Below, piece by piece: positions 48,243 through 60,973 of a stretch of DNA of 64,000 nucleotides. The first letter of the stretch is position 1. Every line of letters starts with the position of its first letter. The stretch comes from Zingiber officinale. Taxonomy: Eukaryota > Streptophyta > Magnoliopsida > Zingiberales > Zingiberaceae. The stretch spans positions 5,691,474 to 5,755,473 of the forward strand of contig NC_056002.1 of NCBI RefSeq assembly GCF_018446385.1, given 5' to 3'. The notes under the pieces were generated by a model that saw only the letters and a list, made by a program, of their open reading frames with translations, was not told where the DNA came from and searched no databases. Both the position numbers and the translations under genes were made by a program.

Positions 48243-49881
48243 TGTTGGGGCAATTTCCCTAGGTCAAGTTTGACCAGTTTGACTAAGCTTGAGATTGATT
48301 AAGCTTGAGTCAACATTTGCGTTTTGATGTTTGACAATATAAGGAGATTGCTGGAGCAATCATCCGGTTATGGAGATGGTCAAAGGGTTGACCAGGGTGA
48401 TGAGAATACAAATCAAGTAGGTCAAGGTTGATAGGAGACTTGACTGGAAAAGTCCTAACTGGAGGTTAGGCGTATGGAAGTCCTAACTGGAGGTTAGGCG
48501 TATGGAAGTCCTAACTAGAGTTTAGGCAGTGGTGGAAGTCCTAACTGGAGGTTAGGAAAATTGGAAAGTCCAAGTGTGATCTTGGCAAAGGAGAAAGTCC
48601 TGGTGAGGAGTCAGGCAATTGGAAAGTCCAAGTGTGATCTTGGCAAAGGGTGGAAAGTCCAAGTATGATCTTGGTAAGTGAGAAAGTCTTGGTGAGGAGC
48701 CAGGAAATTGGAAAGTCCAAGTGTGATCTTGGCACAGGTTGTAAGTCCAAGCATGTGGTCTTGGCAAGGTAAGTCCTAGTGTGACTTGGCAAGGAGAACT
48801 CGATATCTAGGATGAGGCCGAAGGAAGCTCTTGAAGGCAAGGCGTGAAGGATGAGAGATATCCGAGGGACGCAAGGCTGATGGAGGAGGCTAGAAGGCTA
48901 GTTTGAGGTTGGTCGGGTGTGGCCAAATACTAGGCACGAAGACCCAACAGGTCACGGTTGACCAGGAGTTGGGTTGGAGGCTTTAGACTTGAGTTTGAGT
49001 CAAGTCCAGGTTGTTTAATCAATCGGGTGATCGATTGAACCAGGGTCCAATCGATCAGTGGATCGATTGGAGTGTGTTGCGAAGGAAAGAATGGCCCAAT
49101 CGATTGGTCGATCGATCGGGACCATAATTCGTGAGCACAGAGGCCTTCCCAATCGATCGGGCGATCGATTGGGAGCTACCGATCGATAAGCCGATCGATT
49201 GGGCAGGGGAGTTCTCGTGCGATCGTGAGAACACAGAAAGCTTCTGAATCGATCCACTGATAAATTCAGATGTTCCCAATCGATCGGTCGATCGATTGGG
49301 ATTCGACCGTTGGGCAGGATGCAGGTGATGGACGGCTGCGATGGAGCAGTGCTGACGTGGCAATCGATTGGGGATGAATTGAATCGATTGGGAGCACTGT
49401 TTAAAACCTGGGCAGAGCGTTTTCTCCACAGATCTTTGCGATCTTTTCCTGCGAGCTCACAGTGATTTTTCGGCGATCTTCTCCGAGCTTCTCCGCCAGT
49501 TCTTGAATGCTCTTAAGGTGCATCCCCAAGGTTCAAGAGACAACAACAATCAACAAGTAAGCAAGAAGAAGGGGTTATTTCAGTTGTATTTTTGTATCTT
49601 CTTCTTGTGTGAGTGTTGTAGTGTTGTGTATGTTTGTACGAGCCTTCTCCGCCTCCGGCTGCGACCGAGAAGGAGTTGTTTACTAGTGGAGAGTGCTCGA
49701 GTGTGTGGATCCTTGGATTAGTCACCTCTTCTTGAGGTGGATACCAAGTAAATCCGAGTGTTAGCATTGTGGTTGTTGTTGTTGTCTTTGTATTCCGCTG
49801 CACATCATCAAGACGAAGAAAGCACAAGTGCGCGACGAACCACTATTCACCCCCCCTCTAGCAGACACAAAGGTCCCAACA
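48243..49881 (+). mobile_element. Solo LTR related to element X, perfect target duplication
   Basis: It begins TGTTGGGGCAATTTCCC and ends GGTCCCAACA. CAAGT flanks both sides (48238-48242 and 49882-49886). At 1,639 bp it is close to the unnested length of element X's 3' LTR (about 1.69 kb) and shares its order of parts: a minisatellite, then GATC-rich palindromes, then a 3' part with TTCTCCGCCTCCGG and a tail CTATTCACCCCCC. It has no internal region. Confidence 0.85.
49015..49390. repeat. GATC-rich palindromic repeats in an LTR
   Basis: At least six near-palindromes of the type CCAATCGATCGG-CGATCGATTGGG occur within about 375 bases. Similar clusters lie at 44745-44960, 50240-50460 and 61565-61985. 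In the element X LTRs they lie just upstream of an AGTATAAAGG sequence that looks like a TATA box. Confidence 0.75.
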
Positions 49882-49886
49882 CAAGT

Positions 49887-50961
49887 CATGTGCATTTAGC
49901 CCAAGGAACATGGTTGGAAATTGATTTTAAAAATTATTTCAAAGTACTTTTGGAAAACTATAGTGAATGCTATCTTTTGATAGGAGTCGTCATTGTATAG
50001 TTAGACGCAAACTAGAGTAAAACATTGAAGTTCTTAATTGTTTCAAATTTTATGTCAATCTTTGAAAATAGAAAATATTTTCTTATAAAATTATATTTTC
50101 CAGGATAGTATATGGCATAAATAATGTCTACACAAAATTTCATATTTTTTTTAGAAAATCATAGAATTATTTAGAAATTTCTAAAATTCAACTGAAATTT
50201 AATTTTAGGAAATCAAAACCCCAATTAAATTGATAGATTAGGGATGTTCAATCGATCGGTTGATCGATTCAACTGGATTTTCTGTAAACAGAAGCTCTCA
50301 AAATCGATCAGTTGATAGATTGGCCATGACTTGATAGATCAGTTGATCGATTCAAGTACTTTTTTTGGAACAGAAGCTCACAGAATTGATTAGTTGATCG
50401 ATTGAATGACTTTGATCAATTGAATCTCAACTTCAATCGATTGAAAAAATTGATTTTGGATGTGTTAGTCTGATTTCAGTCCATTAAGCCACTTTTAGTT
50501 GTGTTAACCATCATTAACTCTAAGAAATACATTTATATGTAATTAAGAGTAGTTTTCTTGATGAAATAAGAAAGGATTGGTTAAAGAAAACTAAGTTGAA
50601 GTTTAGGATGAGGTTTAGTTTCAATTTTGAATGTGAAACCTCAAAACTTTAAATTTTAGGTTTCTTAAAGATTTAAGAATTTCAAGTCATTGTTGGTATA
50701 ATAACAAAAGATTTGAGCATGTTTTGAGGGGGGCCTACTCCTTGAAGATATGAATTAGATTTTTTTTCAACGAAACAATAGAAGGTTCTAAACTTTCATT
50801 ATTATGAATGCTCAAGATTGAGCTTTGCAGAACAATGGAAGATTGGAAATTTTCATTGTGATGGATGTATGCTCTAGGATGAGCATTTGGAGACAATAAA
50901 GGGTATGAGACCTTCATTATGATATTGTGAACAAGTGAGGTTATAAACTGCATGTGAATAA
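49887..50961. other. Non-coding interior of element X
   Basis: AT-rich sequence with a small cluster of ATCGAT-type palindromes (50240-50460) and repeats of the kind 'aacaatagaaggttctaaactttcattat' near 50770-50930. No protein domain is recognised. Confidence 0.4.
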
Positions 50962-53900
50962 TGTTAGGACCCTTGGCGATTGGCTAGAGGGGGGAGTGAA
51001 TAGCCCCTGCACAAATTAAGCAAACAAAACCTTTCTTGGACTTATAACTTAAAATAACACTTGCATAAATATAGAATGAATAATAAACTAAAAGACAGAG
51101 ACATAGCAGGTTTACTTGGTTACAATCGGGGAGGTTGTTAATCCAAGGAAGTAAAGTGCACTAATTTTTTCCTTCAGATAGAGAAGCCTTTTTACAGCAA
51201 TGACAGCACAGAAACAGAAATCTAAAATAGAAAGTGTCTACAAGTGTTGTTTCACTATTTTTTTGTTGTTAGCTTCTGGGAGCAAGGCTACTTATATAGC
51301 CTTGCTCGGGGCACCTGGAAGGGTTTCAGGCGCCTGGAATGGAATAAAACTTTATCCCTGATGCAACGATACACACCACATCAAGTTTGGCTAAAACTTG
51401 GGTTCCGAACGCCCCAGACTGCTCTGAGCGTCCCAGACTGGTTCCGGGCGCCCCGACCAAGTCCAAGCGCCCCGACCAGGAAAGTTAACACAGTTGACTT
51501 TTTTTGTCCGGGTCTTCCACTCCGGTTTTGCTTGCTTGGGTGATTTTGGCCATCCGGAATAGGGCTCACCCAACCCAACTTCCAGCCTTCTCCTCGAGCA
51601 AGCTTCCGCTCTAGCTTCTCATCCCTTGGAATTGTCGCATGCTTCCTTCTCGTCTGCCAGCGTACTCTTCCACAACATTTCGTCCCTCGGGCAACTACGT
51701 CTTTTCTCCACGAGCAATCTCTCACTCTGGCTTCTCGTCCCTCGGAAACACCACACGCTCCCTTCTCGTTCGTCGGTGTACTCTTCCGTAGCACCTCGTC
51801 CCTCAGACACACTGAGCCTGTTGGCTCTCTCCCGTGCTGTCATTCTCGCTAGCTGCGTCTTTTGCTTGACTTCCTGTGCTCCTAAGTTCTTGCACACTTA
51901 GACACAGGGTTAAACACAACAGGATCAACCTTAACTTATTTGATCACATCAAAACTACTTTGGGGTACCAACAATCTCCTCCTTTTTGATGTGAGTAACC
52001 TAAATTAAGTTAGGGTAAACCAACATAAAGTAAAAGCAATGAATTTTACAATAAAGTGCAAAAAAGTAAAAAAATTAAGCTACCTCCCCTTAGACTTAAT
52101 CATCCCTTCTCCCCCTTTGATCACATAAAAAACGAGGTATCAAAAAAAAAAATCTAAGGTTAACTTTTCAAAAATAAAAAAGTTTTTAGTTTTAAAAAAA
52201 AACTCTGATTGTCTAACATTTTGAAAAAACTTATCAAGTTTTTGAAAACTTTGAAAATAATTTTGATATCACTTAAAAAAATTTGCAATAATTTTAGAAA
52301 CTTTAAGTTTTGCAAAAAAAAAAAATTCTAAGAAAAAAATGTTTGAGTAAATATTTAAAGCATTAATTATAATTAAATATTTTATTTCATTAATTGGCTT
52401 CCAAGCTGTGACGAGGCATTAGGTCTTTTTGATTATTGGAGCAACAACCAGTTTCTATACAAAGTATCTTAAGGAAATCAAACATTTAATCTACTCTCTG
52501 AAAGCCCTAACTTTAAAGTTTTAATTTATACAAGTTTTTATAACCCAATATGGATTCCTACCAACTGGGTTAATCAGAAATTTCTTTGGAACATATTTTC
52601 TAGATAGTTTTCTAATTTGACCCCTATGAAATCTAAGATGCCAGCTTAGTCTATTATAATTTTGGGTTTTAACATTTAAGCATGCATGATTTGTCAAGTC
52701 TTCTACTTGTACTTAAATTTATCATTTTCTATTTTTAATTTATCATATTCTTCTAATAGACAAGATTTGGCTAGAATCAATTTTAACTCTTTATTTTCTT
52801 TTTCTAGTTTGCAACAATTTTTTTATAAATATTTTATAAACTTAAATGACTTATTAGGATGAAGAGATCGTACCTGACTTACCTTGTCAATCTCGTTATC
52901 CATAGCTCCCCCTGAAGTGCTACTTTCTTCCGATATCGCTCCCCCTTCATTGATGCTCTCGATTCTCATTTCAAATGAGATTGCTTCATTTTCGTCGTCT
53001 TGATAACTTGTCATTAACGCAAGTCCGGAGAAAGCCTCAATCTCTGATTCGGACAATGTTTCATCCCATGTCGCCTTTAGCATCTTGTACTTATTAGATT
53101 GGATAGGCTTCTTATTTTTTCTTTTGCCCTTGTCCTTGATCTTTAACTTATGGCAGTTGTCTTTAACGTGTCCTTCTTCATTGCAGTGGTAGCATCTGAT
53201 TGTTCTTTTCTTTCTACCCTGCAGATGGTTAGTTTTTCTAGTTTTAAATAATATTTTAAATTATTTTGCCATTAATGTCGTTTCGTTGTCATTGAGAGAA
53301 GATTCTGAAACTTGTTCGTCCACCCTTGCCTTTAAAGCTACGTTGTGCTTCGGATCCTTCTTCGAATCTGCACATCTCATTTTATGGACTTCAAATGTTG
53401 AAAACATTTCTTCTAAGGTGACAGATTCTAAATCTTTAGATATATAGTAAGCATCTACTAATGATGTCCACTCAATAGATCTAGGAAATGCATTAAGCGT
53501 GTACCTTAGCGAATCTCAATTTCTTACCTTTTCTCTGAGATTCGAAAGTTCGGTGATGAGCTCCTTAATCCTCGAGTGAAGGTGTGCAATGGTTTCATCT
53601 TCTTCAAATCGAAAGTTGGTGAGCTGATTGTGAAGTAAGTCTCGTCTCGCAAGTTTTGCCTCCGAGGTTCCTTCATGAAGTTCCAGGAATTTTTCCCAGA
53701 GCTCTTTGGTGGACTTGTAAGCTCCAATCCGGTTGACTTCTTGTGGAGATAGGATGCTCAGTAGATGAAACTCTGCTATGTTGTTTGCCATGAAGTCAGC
53801 TTGTTCCTTCTTCGTCCATTGATACTTTTCCTTGCCCTCGGGTGCTTCAAAATCAAATTCCATTATTAACAATAAATCAAAATCTACTTTGAAAAATATA

Positions 53901-55145
53901 TCTATTCTCTTTTTTCAGCTCGTGAACTCCCCCTCGAAGTTCGGTGGGTAGATGCTCGGTTCAGTCATCTCGTGTACTTCATTCGGAGGTTAGTCCTCCT
54001 GAAGAGTCCTGGCTCTGATACTACTTGTTAGGACCCTTGGTGGCCGGCTAGAGGGGGGTGAATAGCCCTTGTACAAATTAAGCAAACAAAACCTTTCTCG
54101 GGCTTATAACTTAAAATAACACTTGCATAAATATAGAATAAATAATAAACTAAAAGACAGAGGCACAATAGGTTTACTTGGTTACAACCGGGGAGGTTGT
54201 TAATCCAAGGAAGTAAAGCACACTAATTTCTCCTTCAGACGGAGAAGCTTCTTTACAGTAATGACAACACAGAAATAGAAAACTAAAACAGAAAGTGTTT
54301 ACAAGTGTTGTTTCACTATTTTTTTTATTGTTAGCTTCTGGGAGTAGGGTTGCTTATATAGTCCTGCTCAGGATGCCTAGAAGGGTTCCAGGCGCCTGGA
54401 ATGGGATAAAACTTTATCCCTGACGTAACGGTACACACCACGTTGAGTTTGGCTAAAACTTGGGTTTCGAGTGCCCAGAAGGGTTCTGGGCACCACGGAC
54501 TGCTCTCAGCACCCCGGACTGGTTCCGGGCGCCCCGACCTGGTTCAGGCGCCCCAACCTTTTCGAGCGCCCCGACCTGGATCGGGCGCCCCGACCTGGTT
54601 CGGGCGCCCCGACCTTGAAAGTCAACACAGTTGACTTTTTTCATCCAGATCTTCCGCTCCGGTTCCGCTCGCCTTAGTCTGGGTCTTCCACTTGGCTCCA
54701 CTCGCTTTGGTGATTTCAGTCATCCAGAATAGGGCTCACCCGAACCCAACTTCCGGTCTTCTCCTCGAGCAAGCTTCCGCTCCGGCTTCTCGTCCCTTGG
54801 AATCGCCGCGTGCTTCCTTCTCGTCCGCCAACTTACTCTTCCACAACATTTTGTCCCTCAAACAGCAGCGTCTTTTGCTCCTCGAGCAATCTTTCGCTCT
54901 GGCTTCTCGTCCCACAAAAACACCGCATGCTCCCTTCTCGTCCGTTGGTGTACTCTTCCGTAGCACCTCGTCCCTCAGACGCACCGAGCTCGTCGGCTCT
55001 CTCTCGTGCCATCCTTCTCGCTAGCTACATCTTTTGCTCGACTTCCTGTGCTCCTAAGTTCTTACACACTTAGACACAAGATTAAACACAATATGACCTA
55101 ACTTAACTCTTTTGATCACATCAAAACTATCTTGGGGCACCAACA
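50962..55145 (-). mobile_element. Gag-only LTR retrotransposon (TR-GAG type), copy 2
   Basis: LTRs span 50962-51973 and 54026-55145 (TGTTAGGACCCTTGG...CACCAACA), in minus orientation. The flanks AATAA (50957-50961) and GATAA (55146-55150) agree at four of five bases. The gag remnants on the minus strand include QWTKKEQADFMANNIAEFHL and KELWEKFLELHEGTSEAK (53872-53516), plus a degenerate zinc-knuckle area near 53150-53210. No polymerase is seen. It lies inside element X. Broken copy. Confidence 0.75.
54470..54620. repeat. Short tandem repeats of a GGCGCCCCGACC core
   Basis: About eight 15-17-bp units of the form GGGCGCCCCGACCTGGTTC lie in one LTR of the gag-only copy 2. The partner LTR (51405-51480) has fewer units, so the array changes length between LTRs of one element. 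Confidence 0.7.
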
Positions 55146-55724
55146 GATAACTCTTTAAAGGGAGAGTTTTTTTATGTGTGCCAAAGAAGGAGAATGTAGG
55201 GTTTAAGTTAGGAAATTTTTATTTATCCAACGAGGGAGAATGAAGGAAACTCTCATTCATGCTTTGGCATAAAGAAGTTGAGGCTTTGAGATTAGCCTAA
55301 CTTAAACATATTATCAAATATTAAAAAGGAAGAGATTGTTGGTGCAATTTTCCCTGGGTCAAGGTTGACCAGATTGACTAAGATTGAGTCTTGATGTTTG
55401 AGTTTTGATGTTTGACAATGTATAGAGACTGCAGGTATAATTTCCCCTGGGTTAAGGTTGACTAGATTGATTAAGCTTGAGTTGGTTCAAGGTTAAGTCT
55501 TGATGTTTGAGTTTTGATGTTTAACAATGTATGGAGATTGCAAGTGCAATTATCCATATGGGATATTGATGGTCAAAAGTTGACCAGAAGAGTTAAGTAC
55601 GTCAAGGTTCACTGAATACTTGACTGGGAAATTCTAACCGGAGGTTAGACAAGTGCAAGACCAACAAGAAGGTTGAACGAAGAAGAAAATTCAAGTAGAT
55701 CAGTGTTGACCGGACACTTGGTGT

Positions 55725-55910
55725 GGAAAGTCCTAGTGAGTGAAGTCAGATAGTTGGAAAGTCCTAGTGAGTGAAGCTAGGTAGTGAAACAAGTCCTAGT
55801 GAGTGAAGCCAGGTGATAAACCCTAGTAAGTGAAGCTACGCAGAGGAAAATCCTGGTGAGTGAAGCCAGGTAGTGAAAAGCCCTGGTGAGTGAAGCAAGA
55901 CATGTGAAAA
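55725..55910. repeat. Minisatellite in the 3' LTR of element X
   Basis: Units built on AAGTCCTAGTGAGTGAAGCC, equivalent to the array at 43195-43565 in the 5' LTR. Confidence 0.7.
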
Positions 55911-56279
55911 TTTAGGTATGTCAAGGTTGACAGGACGCCTAGTATTTGTAAGTCCAAGTGGGTCAAGGTTGTTCAGACACTTGTTACGGGAAGAAAAATC
56001 CAAGTGGGTCAAAGAATTGACCAGACACTTGGTGACGAAGTCCCGACAGGTTAAGATTGACCAAATGCTAAGCATGAGGGAGTCCTAACTGTTGGTGCAA
56101 TCGACCTCTAAGATTTTGATATTTGCAATGTACCTAAGTCTGGTCAGTTTGATCAAGGGTTGATCCAAATAAAACTTGATGTTTGGAAAAGAGAAGTCTA
56201 GTCATGACTAAATAAATAGTAAGGATAAGTCCTAACCAAAGGATAGGTAGGTAAGAAGTCTATTGAGTGATTAGTCCTA

Positions 56280-56500
56280 ACTGGAGATTAGGTAAGGGGA
56301 AGTCCTGGTAAGTGAAGTCATACCCTACTGAGTGAACCTAGGTAGTGGAAGTCCGAGTGAGTGAAGTCGAGCCCTCGTGAGTAAAGCTAGGTGGTGGAAG
56401 TCCTGTTGAGTGAAGTCGGGCCCTTGTGAGTGAAGCTAAGTGGTGGAAGTTTTAGTGAGTGAAGTCAGACAATGAAAGTCCTAGTGAGTAAAGTTGGGCA
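56280..56500. repeat. Minisatellite in LTR family Y
   Basis: About six units on AGTGAGTGAAGTCGGGCCC and GTGGTGGAAGTCC, the same motif as in the otherwise different LTRs of element X. Confidence 0.7.
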
Positions 56501-57097
56501 ATCTTACGGGGAGGTAACCCTAGGTTATATGTAACCAGGGAATCTTGAAATATGTTAACACTGGTTTATCTTAATAGTTTATCTATTGTGCTAACTCAGT
56601 ATTGTAGAAAAGCCTTAGTAGATCAGCTTAGTCAGATACCAAGCAAGACTAAAGAAAGTCCAAACAGATCTGGAGGACTAGATGTTTGGCGGGTAAGTGA
56701 ATGTAAGTCAATGGAGAAGGTGACTAAGTGAGGACACGTCCCAGTTGGGGGGACAGTAGGTGTCGGTCCAATTTAGATTCATTTCAAAAATATAAATTGA
56801 GACTCTAACTAGATCTAATTAATACTATGCTTATTGTGCTAACTCTATTTTATAGGTTACTATCTATTTTGAGCTAACATAGACTTGCAGGATCGAATGA
56901 CACAAATTCATCTCAAATGAACATTGGTGAAAGTGCCTCCGAGTTGGCTAGAGGTGCCTTGGAGCTAAAGGAAGGCACCCTTGCACATGAGCTGAAGGTG
57001 CCTTGGAGCAGATATAAGGCGGCTTAAATCGGATGAGAACGTTGCTTCATCGTGGATAAGAAGCCGCTTCTTCGGCAATAAGCCTTGGGGTTGAAGG

Positions 57098-60000
57098 TGT
57101 TAGGACCTTTGGCGGTTGACTAGAGGGGGACCAGTGAATAGCCCCTGCACAAAACAAAAACAAATAACCTTCCTCAAACTTATAACTTAATATAACACTT
57201 GCATAAGAATAAATAAAAGACTAAAAAGACGAGGCTCACAGATTTACTTGGTTACAACCAGGGAGGTTGTTAATCCAAGGAAGTTGAATCGCACTAAGAA
57301 TCTTCTTGAGGCGGAGAAGCCTCTCACAGCAATGAACGCACAAAAAGATGAAATTAAACAGAAAAAGAAAAGTGCACAAGTGTTGTTTGGATATTTCTAG
57401 TTGTCGTAAAGCTTTGGAAGCAAGGTTGTTTATATAGTCTTGCTCGGGACGCTTGGAAGGGTTCCAGATGCCTGGAGGGAGATAAAATGTTATCCCCTTC
57501 ACAACGGATTACGGTCAAACGCGATCCGGATAGACTTCGATTCCGGGCACCCGGAAGGGTTCCGAGCACCCTGACCTAGAAAGTCAACCATGTTGACTTT
57601 TTCAGTCTGGGCCTTCCGCTCCGGTTTCGCTCACCTCGGTCCGGGTCTTCCACTCCGATTCCTCTTGCTTGAGTGACCTCAGCCATCAGGAATACGGCTC
57701 ACTCGAACTCAAACTTCCGGCCTTCTCGAGCAAGATTCCGCTCCGGCATCTCGTCCCTCAGAAATGTCGTGTGCCTTCTTCTCGTCCGCTCACGTACTCT
57801 TCCGCAGCACCTTATCCCTCAAACGCACCGAGCCCGTCGGCTCTATCCCGTGCCGTCCTTTTCGCTAGTTGCGTCTTTTGCTCGACGCCCTGTGCTCCTA
57901 GGTTTCTATACACTTAGACACAAGGTTAAACACAACAGGACCTAATCTAACTTGTTTGATCACATCAAAACAACCTTAGGGTACCAATAATCTCCCTCTT
58001 TTTGATGTGAGCAACCCAAGTTAAGTTAGAGTAAACTAACATAAAGTAAAAGCAATATATTTACAATTAAAGTACAAAAATTTTAAAAATCAAAACTACC
58101 TCCCCTTAGACTTAATCTTTCCTTCTTCCCCTTTGATCACATAAAAATAGGGTATTAAAAGAAATCTAAGGGTAAATTTTCAATAAATAGGAAAGTTTTT
58201 TAGTTAAAAAAAAAAACTGATTTTCAACATTTTAAAAAACTTATCAAGTTTTTGAGCATTTTGAAAAATAATTTTGATAGCACTTAAAAAAATTACAATA
58301 ATTTTAGAAAAAATTTCTAAGTAAAATTTTTTTTCATATCACCAAAAAAAACATCAATAATTTCCTAAGTTTGCAAAATCTAATTTTGGTAAAGTAAAGC
58401 CGATACTTCCAAAAAAAAACTTTAAGTTTTTTTTAAAAAAATCTAAGTTAAAAAAAATTTGAGTAACCATTTAAAGTATTATTTAATTACAATTAAATAC
58501 TTTATCAGTTAGTCAATTAAATATTTTATTTCATTAATTGACTTCCAGGCTGTGGCGAGACACTAGGCCTTCTTGGTTATTGGAGCAACAACCACTTTCT
58601 AGACAAAGCCTCTTCAGGAAATTCAAACATTTATTTTTCTCGCTAAAAGGGCTAAATCTAATAAAAGTTCAATTTAGACAAGACTTTAGAACCCAATATA
58701 GGTTTCAGGCAATTGGGTTAATTAAAAATCTCTTAGGAATATTTTCTTAAGAAATTTTCCTAATTTGTCCCTTGTGGTAAGTAAAATACTAGTTCAATTT
58801 ATTATATTTCCTAATATTTTGATTTTTAACATTTATGCATGCATTATTTTCCAAGTTCTTTATTTCTTTTTGTAAATTATCATTTTCCAATTTTATTTTA
58901 TCAAATTCTTCTAATGGACAAGATTTTGCTAGAATTAAATTTTAACTCTTTAATTTCTTTTTTTAATTTGCAACAATCTTTAGATAATAACTTAACAAAT
59001 TCAAATAACATGTCGGGAGGAAGAGATCGTACTGGACTTACCTTGTCAATCTCATTATCCGTAGCTCCCCCTGAACTGCTGCTTTCTTCCGATGTCACTG
59101 CCCCTTCATCGATGCTCATTTCAAACAAGCTTGCTTCGTCGTCTTGATGACTTGCCATTAACGCAAGTCCAACAATAGCTTCAACTTCTGATTCGGACGA
59201 CGTTTCACCCTACATCGCCTTTAGCATCTTGTACTTGTTCGTTTAGACGGGCTTCTTGTTCTTACCCTTGTCCTTGTTCTTCAACGTAGGATAGTTGTCT
59301 TTAACGTACCCTTTTTTGTTGCAGTGGTAGCATCTGATTGTTCTTTTCTTTCTACCCTGCAGATGTTAGTTTTTCTATATTTAAATAATTTTTTAAATTG
59401 TCTTACCATCATTACCATTTCGTCGTCATCCAGAGAGGATTCTGAATCTTATTCATCCATCTTAGCCTTGAGGGCAATATTATGTTTTGGCTCCTTTTTC
59501 GAATCTACACATCTCGTTTCATGGACTTTAAATGTTGAAAACATTTCTTCTAAGGTAACAGAATCTAAATCCATAGAAATATAGTAAGCATCTACTAATG
59601 ATGCCCACTCAATAGATCTAGAAAATGCATCATGCGCGTACCTTAGCGAATCTCTGTTGCTTACCTTTTCTCTGAGATTCGTGAGTCCGGTGATTAGTTC
59701 CTTCATTCTCGAGTAAAGATGTGCAACAATTTCTTCTGCTTCCAATTTTATGTTACTTAACTGATTCCTTAGTAGATCCCGTCTCGCAAGCTTGGCTTCG
59801 GACGTCCCTTCGTGTAGCTTAAGGAACTTCTCCTAAAACTCCTTTGCTGAGTCGTAGGCAACCTTCTTGTGGCAGAAGGACACTCAGCAGATGGAACTCT
59901 GCTTTGCCATTTGTCATGAAGTCGACATGCTCCTTCTTCGTCTATTGGTATTCTTCCTTACCTTCGGGTACTACAAGACCAAATTTCATTATTAAAAGAA

Positions 60001-60973
60001 ATTCAAAATTGGTTTTAAAGAATACCTCCATTTTCTTTTTCCAGCTCGCGAACTCCCCCTCGAACTTTTGTGGGTAGATGCTTGGTCCGACCATCGTCTT
60101 TACTTCAATCGGTTGTTAGTGCTCTTGAAGCGTCGTAGCTCTGATACCATTTGTTAGGACCCTTGGCGGTCGGTTAGAGGGGGGTGAATAGCTCCTGCAC
60201 AAAACCAATAACCTTCCTCAGACTTATAACTTAATATAACACTTGCATAAGAATAAATAAAAGACTAAAAAGATGAGGCTCACAGATTTACTTGGTTACA
60301 ACCGGGGAGGTTGTTAATCTAAGGAAGTTGAATTGCACTAAGAATTTACTTCAAGCGAAGAAACCTCTTATAGCAATGAACACACAAAAAGATGAAGCTA
60401 AACAGAAAAGGAAAAACGCACAAGTGTTGTTTGAATATTTCTAGTTGTTGTAAAGTTTTAGGAGCAAGACTGCTTATATAGCCTTACTTGGGGCACTTGG
60501 AAGGATTCCAGGCACCTGGAGGGGTATAAAAATTTTATCCCCTTCACAACGGATCGCGGTCAAACGTGATCCGGATAAACTTCGATTCTGGGCGCCCGGA
60601 CCTGGAAAGTCAACCATGTTGATTTTTTCAGTCCGGGTCTTCCGCTCCGGTTCCTCTTGCTTGGATGACTCAGAATAAGGCTCACCCGATCCCAACTTCC
60701 GGCCTCCTCGAGTAACCTTCCGCTCCAGCTTCTTGTCCCTCGAAAATACTGCGCGCGCCTCCTTCTCGTCTGCCTGCATACTCTTCCATAGCACCTCATC
60801 CCTTGGACACACCGAGCCGGTCAGCTCTCTCCCGTGTCGTCCTTCTCACTAGCTATGTCTTTTACTCAACGTCCTGTGCTCCTAAGTTCTTGTACACTTA
60901 GACACAAGGTTAAACACAACAGGATCTAACTTAACTTGTTTGATCACATCAAAACAACCTTGGGGTGTCAATA
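57098..60973 (-). mobile_element. Gag-only LTR retrotransposon (TR-GAG type), copy 3
   Basis: LTRs span 57098-57989 and 60152-60973. GAAGG flanks both sides perfectly (57093-57097 and 60974-60978). The primer site (minus-strand TGGTATCAGAG) is at 60150-60140, and a purine tract AAAAAGAGGGAGAT lies on the minus strand beside the downstream LTR (near 57990-58003). Gag remnants include a C-terminal acidic segment at 59158-58901 and a central gag segment at 59745-59449 (EEIVAHLYSRMKELITGLTN). No polymerase is present. Broken copy. Confidence 0.8.
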
